64,000 bases of DNA from Stercoripulliclostridium_A sp963642145 (GTDB lineage Bacteria; Bacillota; Clostridia; Christensenellales; DTU072), in assembly GCA_963642145.1 (NCBI GenBank), contig CAVIFU010000001.1:71334-135333 (forward strand), in the 5' to 3' direction. How positions within the stretch are numbered: the stretch's first letter is position 1; the number at the start of each line of letters is the position of its first letter. Shown here piece after piece: positions 1 to 8,623 of the stretch. The position numbers and the translations under genes are program-made. Under the pieces are notes generated by a model. It did not search any database. It was not told the DNA's origin and saw only the letters and a list, made by a program, of their open reading frames with translations.

Positions 1-597
1 CGTTTCCTCTTTCATTAGCTTAAAAATAATGTTGTATCCGTCAATGCCGAATTTAAGCAGATCCGCGCCTATTTGCAATGTCTCTTGCGTGGTATTGCTG
101 TAAGAGAAGGCGCCGCAATCGGTAACGATTCCGGCATACAGACATTCGGCAACTTCCTTATCGATGAAAACGGGATTGGTTTCTTTGAAGAACTTGTATA
201 ATATTTGCGCCGTTGCGGCAACGTTTTCAAACACGAGTGCTTCAACAAAGGGCTCCGAGGAGGCATGATGATCGAAGCATGCGTGGTCTGCGCATTTATC
301 GAAAAATATACCGGCTTGACGCCTGCCGAGCCTTTGTGCGCTACCGCAATCGAGTGCGATACCAAGGTCGTAGTGTCCTGCCGGCTTAGAATTTATTACT
401 TTAATGTTAGGTAAAATATCGTATTTAGACGATATATCCGCGCTGTTTTCGGCAAATACGCTTACATCCAAGCCCATATTTTTTAGGTATTTATACATTG
501 CAAGCGCGCTCCCGATGCAGTCGCCGTCGGGATTGATATGCATAAACAGGGCTATTGTACTTACTGAAAGCAACTTCTTTGTTATACTTTCGTACAT
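1..597 (-). CDS. nrnA: DHH-family NrnA-like phosphoesterase, 3' end cut by window
   Basis: Partial gene: 199 codons are visible from the ATG at 597 and the reading frame runs off the left edge with no stop. The family degrades short oligoribonucleotides and 3',5'-pAp in the cytoplasm using a DHH metal centre. Visible motifs are HINPDGDCIGS near residue 20, a DCGS motif near residue 80, FDHHASSEPF (the DHH signature) and GIVTDCGAFSYSNT near residue 160. The start lies two bases after the rbfA stop, so the gene is the last visible member of the rimP-nusA-infB-rbfA transcription unit, as in many Clostridia. The C-terminal DHHA1 domain would lie outside the window. Confidence 0.85.
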   Translation of the reverse strand, partial: MYESITKKLLSVSTIALFMHINPDGDCIGSALAMYKYLKNMGLDVSVFAENSADISSKYDILPNIKVINSKPAGHYDLGIALDCGSAQRLGRRQAGIFFDKCADHACFDHHASSEPFVEALVFENVAATAQILYKFFKETNPVFIDKEVAECLYAGIVTDCGAFSYSNTTQETLQIGADLLKFGIDGYNIIFKLMKEET

Positions 598-599
598 AT

Positions 600-968
600 C
601 TAAACTTCCGGGTCCTCTTCTGCGGGTTTGATGTCCAAACTTTTGAGTATTTTGTCTATCTTGAATCCGTAATCTATGCTGTCATCGAGTATGAACGTCA
701 AATGCGGTACCGCACGTATCTTTAAGCGTCCGTACAGTTCGTTGCGCATAAAACCTGCCGACGCGTTTAGTCCGTCCACTACTTCTCTTGCGTTTTCCGC
801 GCCCATTATGCTGACGTAGATACGGCAATATTTCAGATCTTGCGTCGTATCTACGCGCATTACGCTAATCATCGCACCGGAATCGGCAACTCGCGGATCC
901 TTGATTTCATGCGATACCAAGTCCATCACTTCTTTGCGAATTTCGGAATTTACTCTGTCTATATTCAT
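600..968 (-). CDS. rbfA: Ribosome-binding factor A
   Basis: A 122-residue RbfA, the usual size. It is a small KH-like protein that binds the 30S subunit during late 16S rRNA maturation and cold adaptation. The N-terminal INSEIRKEVMDLVSHEIKDPRV-type segment (here RVNSEIRKEV...EIKDPRV) and the central KYCRIYVSIMG strand followed by the LRIRxVPHLTF-like segment are typical. It starts two bases after the infB stop and ends two bases before nrnA, so it is translationally linked to both. Confidence 0.93.
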   Translation of the reverse strand: MNIDRVNSEIRKEVMDLVSHEIKDPRVADSGAMISVMRVDTTQDLKYCRIYVSIMGAENAREVVDGLNASAGFMRNELYGRLKIRAVPHLTFILDDSIDYGFKIDKILKSLDIKPAEEDPEV

Positions 969-970
969 AA

Positions 971-3721
971 CTATCTTTTTTCCTCTACGATATTGAACGA
1001 CTCGATTATATCGCCTTCTTTTATATCGTTCCAGTTATCCAAGCCTATACCGCATTCATAGCCCTGAACGACTTCTTTCATATCGTCCTTCATGCGTTTC
1101 AAAGAGGCGATAGACGTATCCGCAATAACTATGTTGTCGCGTATCAAACGCACTTTTGCGTTACGCACAATCTTGCCGTCAAGCACCATGCAACCTGCAA
1201 TCGTGCCGACGCCGCTGATCTTATAGATTTGTCTGACTTCGGCTTTGCCGAGATATTGCTCTCTGTATTTAGGCGCAGAAAGACCTTTGATGGCATTCGT
1301 AACATCGTCTATTGCGTCGTAGATTATGCGATACAGTCTGATTTCGATCTTTTTACTATCGGCAAGAGCCTTTGCTTTTGCGTCGGGACGTACGTTAAAC
1401 CCTATGATTACAGCTTTAACCGATTCCGCCAACGTGACGTCACTTTCGTTAATTGCGCCTACCATCGCATGCGGTATGACAACTTTTACTTCATCGGTAG
1501 AAAGTTTGAGCAAGCTTTCCGTAATAGCCTCCACGGAACCTTGAACATCCGCCTTGACTATTAGGTTGAGCGTCTTCATTTTGCCTTCTTCTATACCGCG
1601 GAATACGTCCTCCAAAGTTACGCTCGCATTGTTTATGCGACGTTCTTTGTCGCGCGCTATTCTTTCGGCGACAACGTCTTTGAGCAGTTTTTCGTCATCT
1701 ACGGCAAGAAGTTGATCTCCGGCGTTAGGTACTTCGTCCAAGCCGAGAATAACCACCGCGGAGGAAGGTCCTGCCGATTTAACAGCCTTACCCTTGTCGT
1801 CTTGCATGGCGCGCACTTTACCGGTTACGACGCCTGCGACGACGTGATCGCCTACATGCAACGTACCGTTTTGGATGAGAACCGTCGCAAGAGGACCTTT
1901 GCCTTTATCGAGTCGCGCTTCGACAACCGTGCCCTGCGCATTGCGCTTCGGGTTGGCTTTCAATTCCATTACTTCCGCTACGAGAAGAATGGTTTCCAAC
2001 AATTCGTCGATGCCTTCTCCCGTCTTTGCGCTTACTTTCACAACGGGAGTCGTGCCGCCCCAAGCTTCGGGGAGCAGATCATATTCGGGTAGTTGAGACA
2101 TGACCCTATCCGGATCTGCCGCCGGCTTATCGATTTTGTTGATGGCAACTATAATATTGCTTCCGGAAGCCTTTGCGTGGTTTATAACTTCAACGGTTTG
2201 AGGCATGATGCCGTCGTCTGCGGCAATAACGATTACAACTATATCCGTAACGTTTGCGCCGCGAGCGCGCATTGCGGTAAACGCCGCATGCCCCGGGGTA
2301 TCGAGGAAGCTGATTTGCTGTCCTTTGACGTTAATCGTATATGCGCTGATGTGCTGAGTAATACCTCCGGCTTCACCTGCGGCAACGTTTGTCTTTTTGA
2401 TGCAGTCGAGAATAGATGTTTTGCCGTGGTCAACGTGTCCCATAACGGTAACTATCGGCGGACGCGGCACAAGATTTTCATCGGAATCCTCTTCGACGTC
2501 GAAGATCGATTTGAGTTTTTCTTCGGAAGTTTCCTCTTTTTGAAGTTCGAGAGTAATCCCGAGATCGTTTGCCACAAGTTCCGCCGTATCGAAGTCTATG
2601 GAATCGTTAATGGTTTTCATGATACCGAGTTGGAATAATCTCTTGATAATCTCGGTACCGGTTTTCCCTATTTTTTCCGCAAGCTCTTTGATCGGCACGT
2701 TTTCCTTGGTGATTACGGCATGATCTATCACTACGGTTTCAGTCAAGTTAAATTCCTTACGTTGGCTACCGCCTATTCTGCGAGAACGCTTCTTGACGAT
2801 ATTGTTTTCGTAGAGATCGTTGCCGTCGTCATCGTAGTTATTGGAGTTGGGTATATTTTTATCGTCGTAACCTTTGCGTGAAATTGCCCTTTTGTTAAGT
2901 TGCGTCTTGTCATCGGGACGAGACGCGTCTTGGGTAACTTTCTTTTTGGAATTGTCCTTTGTCGGCATTAGGGGCGCGTTGTTGATACGCTCGATTGCAC
3001 TGTGCTGGCGATTTTGCGTATTGCCGTTATAACGCGGAGCGCCGTTAGAAGGGTTGTTACCGTTTTGCCTTTGCGCGGAGTTAGACGCGTTCGGCGCGCG
3101 GCGACCTCTGTTGTCGTCCGCCGGCGGAATGTATACGCGGATAACCGGCTTGTCGATTTGTTTTTTCGGCTTAGCCAATATCGATTGAACCGCAGCTTTC
3201 GCCGCTTCGAGTTGCTTGGAATTGCCCTTATTGTCGGGACGCTTTTCCGTGGCAGCAACGATAGGCTTTGTCGCGGGCTCGACTTTCTTTTCCGTGGGAT
3301 TTTCCGCGGTTTGGATCGGCGCTATGTCGGCTTCCGGTGCTTCCGGTTCGACGCTCGGTTTTTCATTCGCAACGATCTCCTTTTCGGGGACCGTTACCTC
3401 CACGGCAGATTCCTCTTTTTGATCGAGTTCTTTGCTTATCGTTAATTTTTGCAGAGCTTCAGCCTCTTTGCGAATGATTTCCGCTTTCTCTTTTTCTTCT
3501 TTTTTTCTTGCCAATTCGATCTCGTTACGCTCTTTGATCTCGGCTAAAAGTTTTTCACGCTTATCCTGCGCGGCAGTGCGTGCTTCACTTAATTGCTTAC
3601 GCTTATCCGACAATGTCTTTTGGATCTGCGGTTGCCTCATTTTGAGGTAATCGTCGATTTTATTGACATATCTGAGGGTGTTGTTTTCGCTGTTCGCGGT
3701 TCTGTTTGCGTTTTCTGGCAT
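971..3721 (-). CDS. infB: Translation initiation factor IF-2
   Basis: A 916-residue IF-2, the GTPase that brings fMet-tRNA to the 30S subunit and promotes subunit joining. The first ~320 residues are a lysine/glutamate-rich, low-complexity extension with Asn/Arg stretches, longer than in Bacillus. The IF2_N module (ITKENVPIKELAEKIGK) follows. The GTPase domain near residue 430 has G1 GHVDHGKT, G3 DTPGHAAF and G4 NKID, and is followed by the beta-barrel and C-terminal tRNA-binding domains. It sits between ylxQ and rbfA in the standard nusA operon order. A ribosome site (AAAGGAACG) precedes the ATG. Confidence 0.97.
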   Translation of the reverse strand: MPENANRTANSENNTLRYVNKIDDYLKMRQPQIQKTLSDKRKQLSEARTAAQDKREKLLAEIKERNEIELARKKEEKEKAEIIRKEAEALQKLTISKELDQKEESAVEVTVPEKEIVANEKPSVEPEAPEADIAPIQTAENPTEKKVEPATKPIVAATEKRPDNKGNSKQLEAAKAAVQSILAKPKKQIDKPVIRVYIPPADDNRGRRAPNASNSAQRQNGNNPSNGAPRYNGNTQNRQHSAIERINNAPLMPTKDNSKKKVTQDASRPDDKTQLNKRAISRKGYDDKNIPNSNNYDDDGNDLYENNIVKKRSRRIGGSQRKEFNLTETVVIDHAVITKENVPIKELAEKIGKTGTEIIKRLFQLGIMKTINDSIDFDTAELVANDLGITLELQKEETSEEKLKSIFDVEEDSDENLVPRPPIVTVMGHVDHGKTSILDCIKKTNVAAGEAGGITQHISAYTINVKGQQISFLDTPGHAAFTAMRARGANVTDIVVIVIAADDGIMPQTVEVINHAKASGSNIIVAINKIDKPAADPDRVMSQLPEYDLLPEAWGGTTPVVKVSAKTGEGIDELLETILLVAEVMELKANPKRNAQGTVVEARLDKGKGPLATVLIQNGTLHVGDHVVAGVVTGKVRAMQDDKGKAVKSAGPSSAVVILGLDEVPNAGDQLLAVDDEKLLKDVVAERIARDKERRINNASVTLEDVFRGIEEGKMKTLNLIVKADVQGSVEAITESLLKLSTDEVKVVIPHAMVGAINESDVTLAESVKAVIIGFNVRPDAKAKALADSKKIEIRLYRIIYDAIDDVTNAIKGLSAPKYREQYLGKAEVRQIYKISGVGTIAGCMVLDGKIVRNAKVRLIRDNIVIADTSIASLKRMKDDMKEVVQGYECGIGLDNWNDIKEGDIIESFNIVEEKR

Positions 3722-3732
3722 TTCTCGTTCCT

Positions 3733-4035
3733 TTAATTATTTAACTGCTTGATTATTGCTTCGGCAAGGTTTTTTTCTTTTATACCTACCGCTTTGCAGG
3801 CTTCCGGCATACCGAATTGCTGTAAGTCATTAACTTCTATTGCGGTGTGTCCTATAGCTTTTACCGCATTGCTCAACTTATTTTTTGAGTTATCGGCAAG
3901 GCTTTGGGCATACAGCACAAGTATCGGGCGTTTCAGGGCGATTATATTATCTACGCCCATCACGGTTTTGCCGGCTTTTGTCGCAAAGCCGATATATGCG
4001 CTAATCTTCGTTGTAGAACTTTTCGAGTTCGGCAT
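3733..4035 (-). CDS. ylxQ: L7Ae-family RNA-binding protein YlxQ
   Basis: A 100-residue L7Ae/L30e-fold protein of the YlxQ type, expected to bind kink-turn RNA and associate with ribosomes. FATKAGKTVMGVDNI and the LVLYAQSLADNSKNKL core are characteristic. The start overlaps the end of ylxR by 35 bases. It is nevertheless well supported because GGAGGAGATAT directly precedes the ATG inside ylxR, so translation is probably coupled. Downstream infB begins 12 bases after the stop. Confidence 0.85.
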   Translation of the reverse strand: MPNSKSSTTKISAYIGFATKAGKTVMGVDNIIALKRPILVLYAQSLADNSKNKLSNAVKAIGHTAIEVNDLQQFGMPEACKAVGIKEKNLAEAIIKQLNN

Positions 4036-4258
4036 ATATCTCCTCCGGTACCGCTGTTTTTAAGCTCCTGTTCAAGAGATGCTTTTTTGCGCACTTAGTC
4101 AAACATTCCTTTGACTTGCACACATATGCGCCTCTGCCATCGGCATTGCCGAGCGGATCGAGCCTAAATCCTTCCGAAGTACGTACGATACGTATCAAAT
4201 CCGATTTTGGTTGCTTTTTGTGACAAACGCAACAAATTCGATATGGAACGTATTTCAT
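4001..4258 (-). CDS. ylxR: YlxR (DUF448) RNA-binding protein
   Basis: An 85-residue DUF448 protein. Family hallmarks are RICCVCHKKQPKSDLIRIVR at the N-terminus and GRGAYVC in the middle. The two CxxC-like cysteine pairs (CCVC and C..C in the C-terminal half) are kept. The family is a nucleic-acid-binding protein of the nusA operon; in Clostridioides a homologue is reported to interact with RNase P. The stop of nusA directly abuts its start, and its 3' end overlaps ylxQ by 35 bases. Confidence 0.88.
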   Translation of the reverse strand: MKYVPYRICCVCHKKQPKSDLIRIVRTSEGFRLDPLGNADGRGAYVCKSKECLTKCAKKHLLNRSLKTAVPEEIYAELEKFYNED

Positions 4259-5350
4259 TTATTCTTCCACAGGTGCTTCCGTCATGATATCGGCGTCGTC
4301 TGCTACCGCCACGGAATAAGGTTTTACGTCGATTTTGTATCCGGTAAGTTTAGCCGCAAGTTTTGCGTTTTGACCGCCCTTGCCTATCGCGAGTGAAAGT
4401 TTGTCGTCCGGGACGATAACTTTGGCTTGCATTGCGCTTTCGTTGAGTTGAACCATGATAACCTTAGCGGGAGAAAGTGCGCGCACGATATACTCGGAAG
4501 GGTTGGTGCTATACAGGATAACATCCACCTTTTCTCCGTTAAGTTCGTTAACGACTGCGTTTACACGGGAGCCCTTAGGTCCGATGCAGGAGCCGATGCT
4601 GTCGATATTGGGATCGTCGGAATATACGGAAAGTTTTGTTCTGAGCCCTGCTTCGCGAACGATATTTTTGATTTTTACGAGATTGGAGCGAATTTCGGGC
4701 ACTTCCACTTCAAACAGCTTACGCACAAAACCTGCGCAACTGCGAGAAACGAGTACTCTCGACATTCCCTTGAGGTCGGTTTGGACCTTTTTGACAAAGA
4801 CTTTGATTTTATCGCCTACCGCGAGCTTTTCACCGCGAACTTGATCACCGGTACCCAAAATGCCTTCCATTTGAGTTCCGACTATTTCCACAAACGCCGT
4901 GCCGTTGGGCTCTACTTTGCGGACGATGGCTTGCATCAATTCGCCGGTACGTTCGCTCATTTCGCTCATGGCTTGTTCGCGCTTCGCTTCGTTTATGCGT
5001 TGCGTAATTACCTGTTTAGCTGTTTGCGCGGCGATTCTCGAAAGGTCGTCGGGATCGACGTCCTCGCCTATCATATCGCCTACTTGCGCGTCGGGTTTGA
5101 TTTCGCGCGCCTCTTCCAAAGAGAGTTCGCTATCCTCTTGCGGTTCGCCTTCGACAACCGTTTGGTAAGCGTAGAAACGGATTGTGAAAGTGTCCGGGTT
5201 CATTTTAACCGCCACGGCGCGACTTTCTCCGCTTTCCTTTTTGAATGCGGAAGCCAAGCCGGCTTCGAGAGAAGTGATCAGCATTTGTTTGTCGAGTTTA
5301 TACTCGGCTTCTAATTGATCGAGAGCTAAAAACAGTTCTTTGTTTTGCAT
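4259..5350 (-). CDS. nusA: Transcription termination/antitermination factor NusA
   Basis: A 363-residue NusA, the length expected for Bacillota, which lack the C-terminal acidic repeats of E. coli. Order: N-terminal RNA-polymerase-binding domain (to ~residue 130), S1 domain (AIVRKVEPNGTAFVEI...), KH1 (SIGSCIGPKGSRVNAVV) and KH2 (LAIGKGGQNAKLAAKLTGYKI). It acts on elongating RNA polymerase at pauses and terminators. It follows rimP at 48 bases and abuts ylxR. AAATGCAAAACAAAG marks the start; GGAGG lies nine bases upstream. Confidence 0.96.
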   Translation of the reverse strand: MQNKELFLALDQLEAEYKLDKQMLITSLEAGLASAFKKESGESRAVAVKMNPDTFTIRFYAYQTVVEGEPQEDSELSLEEAREIKPDAQVGDMIGEDVDPDDLSRIAAQTAKQVITQRINEAKREQAMSEMSERTGELMQAIVRKVEPNGTAFVEIVGTQMEGILGTGDQVRGEKLAVGDKIKVFVKKVQTDLKGMSRVLVSRSCAGFVRKLFEVEVPEIRSNLVKIKNIVREAGLRTKLSVYSDDPNIDSIGSCIGPKGSRVNAVVNELNGEKVDVILYSTNPSEYIVRALSPAKVIMVQLNESAMQAKVIVPDDKLSLAIGKGGQNAKLAAKLTGYKIDVKPYSVAVADDADIMTEAPVEE

Positions 5351-5398
5351 TTGTGGATTCCTCCGTATTAAGTTGTTATTTAGTTGTTATATTCGAGC

Positions 5399-5884
5399 CT
5401 ATTTCGATTTCAGGCTTTTCATATCGATGTACGGGCGCAAGAGGCTTATGTCGGATTTGAGTACGGAAACCTTTTTACCTTTTACGTCGAGGTATATTTT
5501 CTCGTCGTCGTGATCAAGGAGTTTGCCTACTATTTTTTTTGTTTTGCCGATCGGCTTAACGTAGATACCCTCTACAATTTCGTCGATGTTGCGAGCATAA
5601 TCCTTGTCTGTGACTATGGGACGATCGAGTCCCGGAGAAGAAACGTTAAATTCATAAGGCGCGCCGTGCGTTACGTCCGCAAGTTCGAGCGGCATATCGA
5701 GTTCGGCGTTTACCGTAACGCAATCATCAAGGGAAATACCGCCTTTTTTGTAGATAAAAACGGTAAGCGAATTTTTTTTGCCTACGCGTTCATAACGAAC
5801 TTCGACTACTTCGTAGCCGAGTTTTTCCACGACGGGGGTAATAATTTCCTCCGCGCGTTCTTGTACGGAAAGTTCAAATTCCAT
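5399..5884 (-). CDS. rimP: Ribosome maturation factor RimP
   Basis: A 161-residue RimP needed for 30S subunit maturation. It has the N-terminal alpha/beta domain (ITPVVEKLGYEVVEVRYERVGKKNSLTVFIYKKGGISLDDCVTVNAEL) and the C-terminal Sm-like barrel (VSSPGLDRPI...). It is the first gene of the nusA transcription unit. GAGGG lies about six bases ahead of the ATG, and a 10-bp inverted repeat separates it from rluD. Confidence 0.93.
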   Translation of the reverse strand: MEFELSVQERAEEIITPVVEKLGYEVVEVRYERVGKKNSLTVFIYKKGGISLDDCVTVNAELDMPLELADVTHGAPYEFNVSSPGLDRPIVTDKDYARNIDEIVEGIYVKPIGKTKKIVGKLLDHDDEKIYLDVKGKKVSVLKSDISLLRPYIDMKSLKSK

Positions 5885-5903
5885 TGTTATCCCTCATAAT
5901 ACC

Positions 5904-5930
5904 GTTTGAGAGCGGTTTGACCCGCTCTCA
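5904..5930. other. Perfect 10-bp inverted repeat between rluD and rimP
   Basis: TTGAGAGCGG and CCGCTCTCAA flank a six-base loop in the rluD-rimP gap. No T-run follows on either strand, so it is not a classical intrinsic terminator. It may be an RNA hairpin at the head of the rimP-nusA mRNA or an operator; position alone does not decide. Confidence 0.5.
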
Positions 5931-5974
5931 AGTATCGGTTACTTTAAGCATTTATATATTAACACACGCGTGTA

Positions 5975-6895
5975 TTATTTAGCAAGTGTTTTTCGCAAAA
6001 TGTTCAAAACATCGGTAAAATAGTCCGGCATCGGAGCGGTAAATTCCATGTCTTCTTCGGTCGTGGGGTGCTTCACGACAAGCCTGTATGCGTGCAGAAG
6101 TTGCCCGTTCAAATTGAATTTATTACTGCCGCCGTATGTTTTGTCGCCGACTACCGGATGATGCATAAACGCGCTGTGTACTCGTATCTGATGAGTCCTT
6201 CCCGTAAACAGTTCGAACTCCACAAACGTATATTTCCCGAACCGTTCGAGAACGGTAAATTTTGTTTTTGCTGGCTTGCCGTCCTTGCTGACCCACATCT
6301 TTTTGCGGTCCGTTTTGCAACGATCTATCGGCAAGTCTATTATTCCGGTATCTTCTTTGATATTACCGTCCACGAGTGCGAGATAGTATCTTTTTGCCGA
6401 TTTTTCGGCGATTTGCTGAGAAAGCGACGCGTGCGCAATATCGTTTTTGGCAACCATTATCAAGCCGGAGGTATCCTTATCCAGGCGATGCACAATCCCC
6501 GGGCGTAATACTCCGTTGATTCCCGATAAGTCCTTTACCTGATAAAGCAGCGCATTTACGAGGGTGCCGTTCGGCGAACCGACGGCAGGATGCACAACCA
6601 TCCCCTGCTTTTTATTGATGACGAGAAAATCGTTGTCTTGGTAAACGATGTTCAGCGGAATATCCTCGGGCTCTACCGAAAGCGTAACGGCTTCCTCTAT
6701 ATCGATTTCAACGATATCGCCTTCTTTGACGGTGACTCCGCATTTGTCGACGCGTTCTCCGCGCAAACGCACCAATCCCATTTCCACGCAGCCTTTTATT
6801 CGGCTACGGGTAAATTCTTCGAGATGCGACGCCAAAAATACGTCGAGCCTTACGCCGTCCTCCTCTTTACTCACAACAAAAATAGATGTTTCCAC
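5975..6895 (-). CDS. rluD: RluA-family 23S rRNA pseudouridine synthase (RluD-like)
   Basis: A 306-residue pseudouridine synthase of the RluA/RluC/RluD group. An S4 RNA-binding domain occupies the first ~70 residues (RLDVFLASHLEEFTRSRIKGCVEMGLV). The catalytic motif GIVHRLDKDTSGLIMVAK contains the essential Asp, and ELFTGRTHQIRVH is the second family signature. Its ATG overlaps the lspA stop by one base, an lspA-rluD pairing widely seen in Gram-positive bacteria. Which uridines it modifies cannot be read from sequence. Confidence 0.92.
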   Translation of the reverse strand: METSIFVVSKEEDGVRLDVFLASHLEEFTRSRIKGCVEMGLVRLRGERVDKCGVTVKEGDIVEIDIEEAVTLSVEPEDIPLNIVYQDNDFLVINKKQGMVVHPAVGSPNGTLVNALLYQVKDLSGINGVLRPGIVHRLDKDTSGLIMVAKNDIAHASLSQQIAEKSAKRYYLALVDGNIKEDTGIIDLPIDRCKTDRKKMWVSKDGKPAKTKFTVLERFGKYTFVEFELFTGRTHQIRVHSAFMHHPVVGDKTYGGSNKFNLNGQLLHAYRLVVKHPTTEEDMEFTAPMPDYFTDVLNILRKTLAK

Positions 6896-7473
6896 TATTG
6901 GTTAACCTCATTGTTTTTCGCATCGTTCCGAGCTTTATCGCCGTTTTTATTCGTTTTATCGGCGCGCAAATAGAAGAACAAGATGTATATAATCAGCAAT
7001 CCCGCGCCGACGCAAAGTCCGCTGTCGGCAAGATTGAATACGGCAAAATCAATCAATTCGAAATAGATGAAATCTCTTACGTATCCGAACACGAGCCTGT
7101 CTGCGATATTGCCGACGGCACCTGCTATTATCAAAACGAGTGACGCACGATAAATGCCGTTGCGTTCTTTGATCGTTACAGCCCAAACGATGATTAAAAT
7201 GACCGCCGTTACGATGGAAACGATAGTCAAAACGCTTGTTTTATCGCTGAATATACCGAATGACGCACCGGTATTCTCTACCGGCGTCAGGCGCAAAACG
7301 CCCTTTATGAGAATAATATCGGCGCTGCCGTTTGCCATCGGACCGTATAGGAAATGTTTGGTGAGCAAGTCCAATGCCAAATAAGCAAGTATTCCGGCAA
7401 ATTCGATTGCAAACCAAATCGGTAGTTTTTTCTTTTGTTCAGCCGTGAACTTAAATATTTCGGGAACTTTCAT
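6895..7473 (-). CDS. lspA: Lipoprotein signal peptidase (signal peptidase II)
   Basis: A 192-residue, four-helix membrane protease that cleaves lipoprotein signal peptides. The catalytic aspartates lie in GNIADRLVFGYVRDFI and FNLADS; the Asn before each is kept. The C-terminus carries an unusual hydrophilic Lys/Asn tail. An in-frame TTG at 7530 could extend the gene, but the ATG at 7473 fits the family N-terminus. A strong promoter has its -10 box exactly six bases upstream of that ATG and no Shine-Dalgarno is present, so a leaderless mRNA is predicted. Candidate substrates in this window are the lipoproteins at 10222, 30831 and 49668. Confidence 0.93.
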   Translation of the reverse strand: MKVPEIFKFTAEQKKKLPIWFAIEFAGILAYLALDLLTKHFLYGPMANGSADIILIKGVLRLTPVENTGASFGIFSDKTSVLTIVSIVTAVILIIVWAVTIKERNGIYRASLVLIIAGAVGNIADRLVFGYVRDFIYFELIDFAVFNLADSGLCVGAGLLIIYILFFYLRADKTNKNGDKARNDAKNNEVNQ

Positions 7474-7479
7474 ACAGCT

Positions 7480-7508
7480 ATTATACACTACTGAATATGC
7501 TATGTAAA
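7480..7508 (-). promoter_or_regulatory. Sigma-A promoter of lspA, leaderless spacing
   Basis: TTTACA-N17-TATAAT, with six bases between the -10 hexamer and the lspA ATG. Normal initiation 6-7 bases after the -10 box would place +1 at the A of the start codon. It lies just downstream of the sepF stop. Confidence 0.75.
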
Positions 7509-7533
7509 GAGAAAAACGCAAGGCAAACAAACA

Positions 7534-7884
7534 TCAGGATATAATCGTCATGCCGGGAGGCGTAAGTAAATACTTACCGGACGACGTTTTGACAATTTTA
7601 CCGTTTATGGCATACACTGCGCCTGTAAGAAAGTCAAGCGTTCTTTGTGCGGATACCGCGGTGACGTCGGTAAATTCCGTAAGAACGCCCTTGCCTGCTT
7701 TCAGTGCGTCGATTACGCGTTCCGCGTCCTTACGAGTTTTTACCGAGCAATTTACCGTTCCCGTTGCTCCCGTTAGGGCGTCGGGACGACGCTTTGCCAT
7801 AAAAACATCATACGGCGTAAGCCTTTTCGTTTTTGACTGTTTTTGCGGTATTTTACCGTTTTTCAGAGCCTCGATATAACTCAT
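7534..7884 (-). CDS. sepF: Cell division protein SepF
   Basis: A 116-residue SepF, which crosslinks FtsZ filaments and tethers them to the membrane. The C-terminal two-thirds is the SepF domain (DAERVIDALKAGKGVLTEF...RTLDFLTGAVYAINGKI...YLLTPPGM). The N-terminal linker is basic (KQSKTKRL) rather than a clear amphipathic membrane helix, and the protein is shorter than the ~150 residues of Bacillus SepF. It follows yggS as in Bacillus (ylmE-sepF). No Shine-Dalgarno is obvious before the ATG. Confidence 0.88.
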   Translation of the reverse strand: MSYIEALKNGKIPQKQSKTKRLTPYDVFMAKRRPDALTGATGTVNCSVKTRKDAERVIDALKAGKGVLTEFTDVTAVSAQRTLDFLTGAVYAINGKIVKTSSGKYLLTPPGMTIIS

Positions 7885-7914
7885 AATTATAAATTTCAGC
7901 TTATTTTATAATAC

Positions 7915-8586
7915 TCAACGCCTTTCTCCGAACAGAACGCGCCCCAATCTAACGGAAGTAGATCCGCATTCCACGGCAATTTTGTAGTCTTCGGACATGC
8001 CCATCGACAACACTTCGTAACCATATTTGTTTTTTAGTTCGACGTATAAATCGTTTACCGATCCGAATAATTTTCTGAGGTTATCGTCGCCTATTCCCTT
8101 TGGCGCGACAGCCATCAATCCGCATATTTTAATATGCTCGTAATTCGTATTTACGTATTCGATAAACGGTATGACGTCGTCTATGTACAGTCCGCCCTTG
8201 GCTTCTTCCGCTCCGGAATTTATTTCGACCAAACACTTCTGCGTGAGATTGTTTTTCCGCGCCTGTTTTTCGATTTCGTCCGCGAGCGGAATTCTGTCCA
8301 AGCTTTGAATATACCTAACCTTGCCTATGACGTACTTAACTTTGTTGGTCTGCAACTGACCTATAATGTCCCAAGTCAAAGACGGCGTGTACTTACTCAT
8401 AAACTCCTGCACGCGATTTTCACCAAACACCGTTACCCTACCGTCCTTGGCTACGTCGAGCAAAGTTTGCAAGTCTCTTGTCTTGCTTGCGCCCAATATT
8501 TCTATGTCGCGCGAAATTCCGTTTACGAGTTTGATTTTATCTATTTCGGCTATTATCGAGTTAAGATTTTCTATAACGTTTTCCAT
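7915..8586 (-). CDS. yggS: YggS-type pyridoxal-phosphate homeostasis protein
   Basis: A 223-residue PLP-binding TIM-barrel protein of the YggS/YlmE/PROSC family, which buffers pyridoxal phosphate and affects amino-acid pools; no enzymatic reaction is known. The PLP lysine lies in ILGASKTRDL, with FGENRVQEF, GQLQTNKVKYVIG and SMGMSEDYKIAVECGSTSVRLGRVLFGER following. An upstream in-frame extension to 8655 is rejected: MENVIENLNSI matches the family start, and a perfect promoter ends six bases before this ATG. There is no Shine-Dalgarno, so a leaderless transcript is predicted. Confidence 0.92.
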   Translation of the reverse strand: MENVIENLNSIIAEIDKIKLVNGISRDIEILGASKTRDLQTLLDVAKDGRVTVFGENRVQEFMSKYTPSLTWDIIGQLQTNKVKYVIGKVRYIQSLDRIPLADEIEKQARKNNLTQKCLVEINSGAEEAKGGLYIDDVIPFIEYVNTNYEHIKICGLMAVAPKGIGDDNLRKLFGSVNDLYVELKNKYGYEVLSMGMSEDYKIAVECGSTSVRLGRVLFGERR

Positions 8587-8592
8587 AACACG

Positions 8593-8621
8593 ATTATACA
8601 CCGAGCCAAGAATATTTTCAA
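8593..8621 (-). promoter_or_regulatory. Sigma-A promoter of yggS-sepF, leaderless spacing
   Basis: TTGAAA-N17-TATAAT, located immediately after the ssb stop codon, with exactly six bases between the -10 box and the yggS ATG. The geometry is the same as at lspA and at the Xaa-Pro peptidase gene. Confidence 0.78.
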
Positions 8622-8623
8622 CA

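Noticed and set aside
4427..5314. Long plus-strand open frame (295 codons) opposite nusA
   Set aside because: It is antisense to an intact NusA gene and its translation has no recognisable domain; it arises from the codon bias of the real gene.
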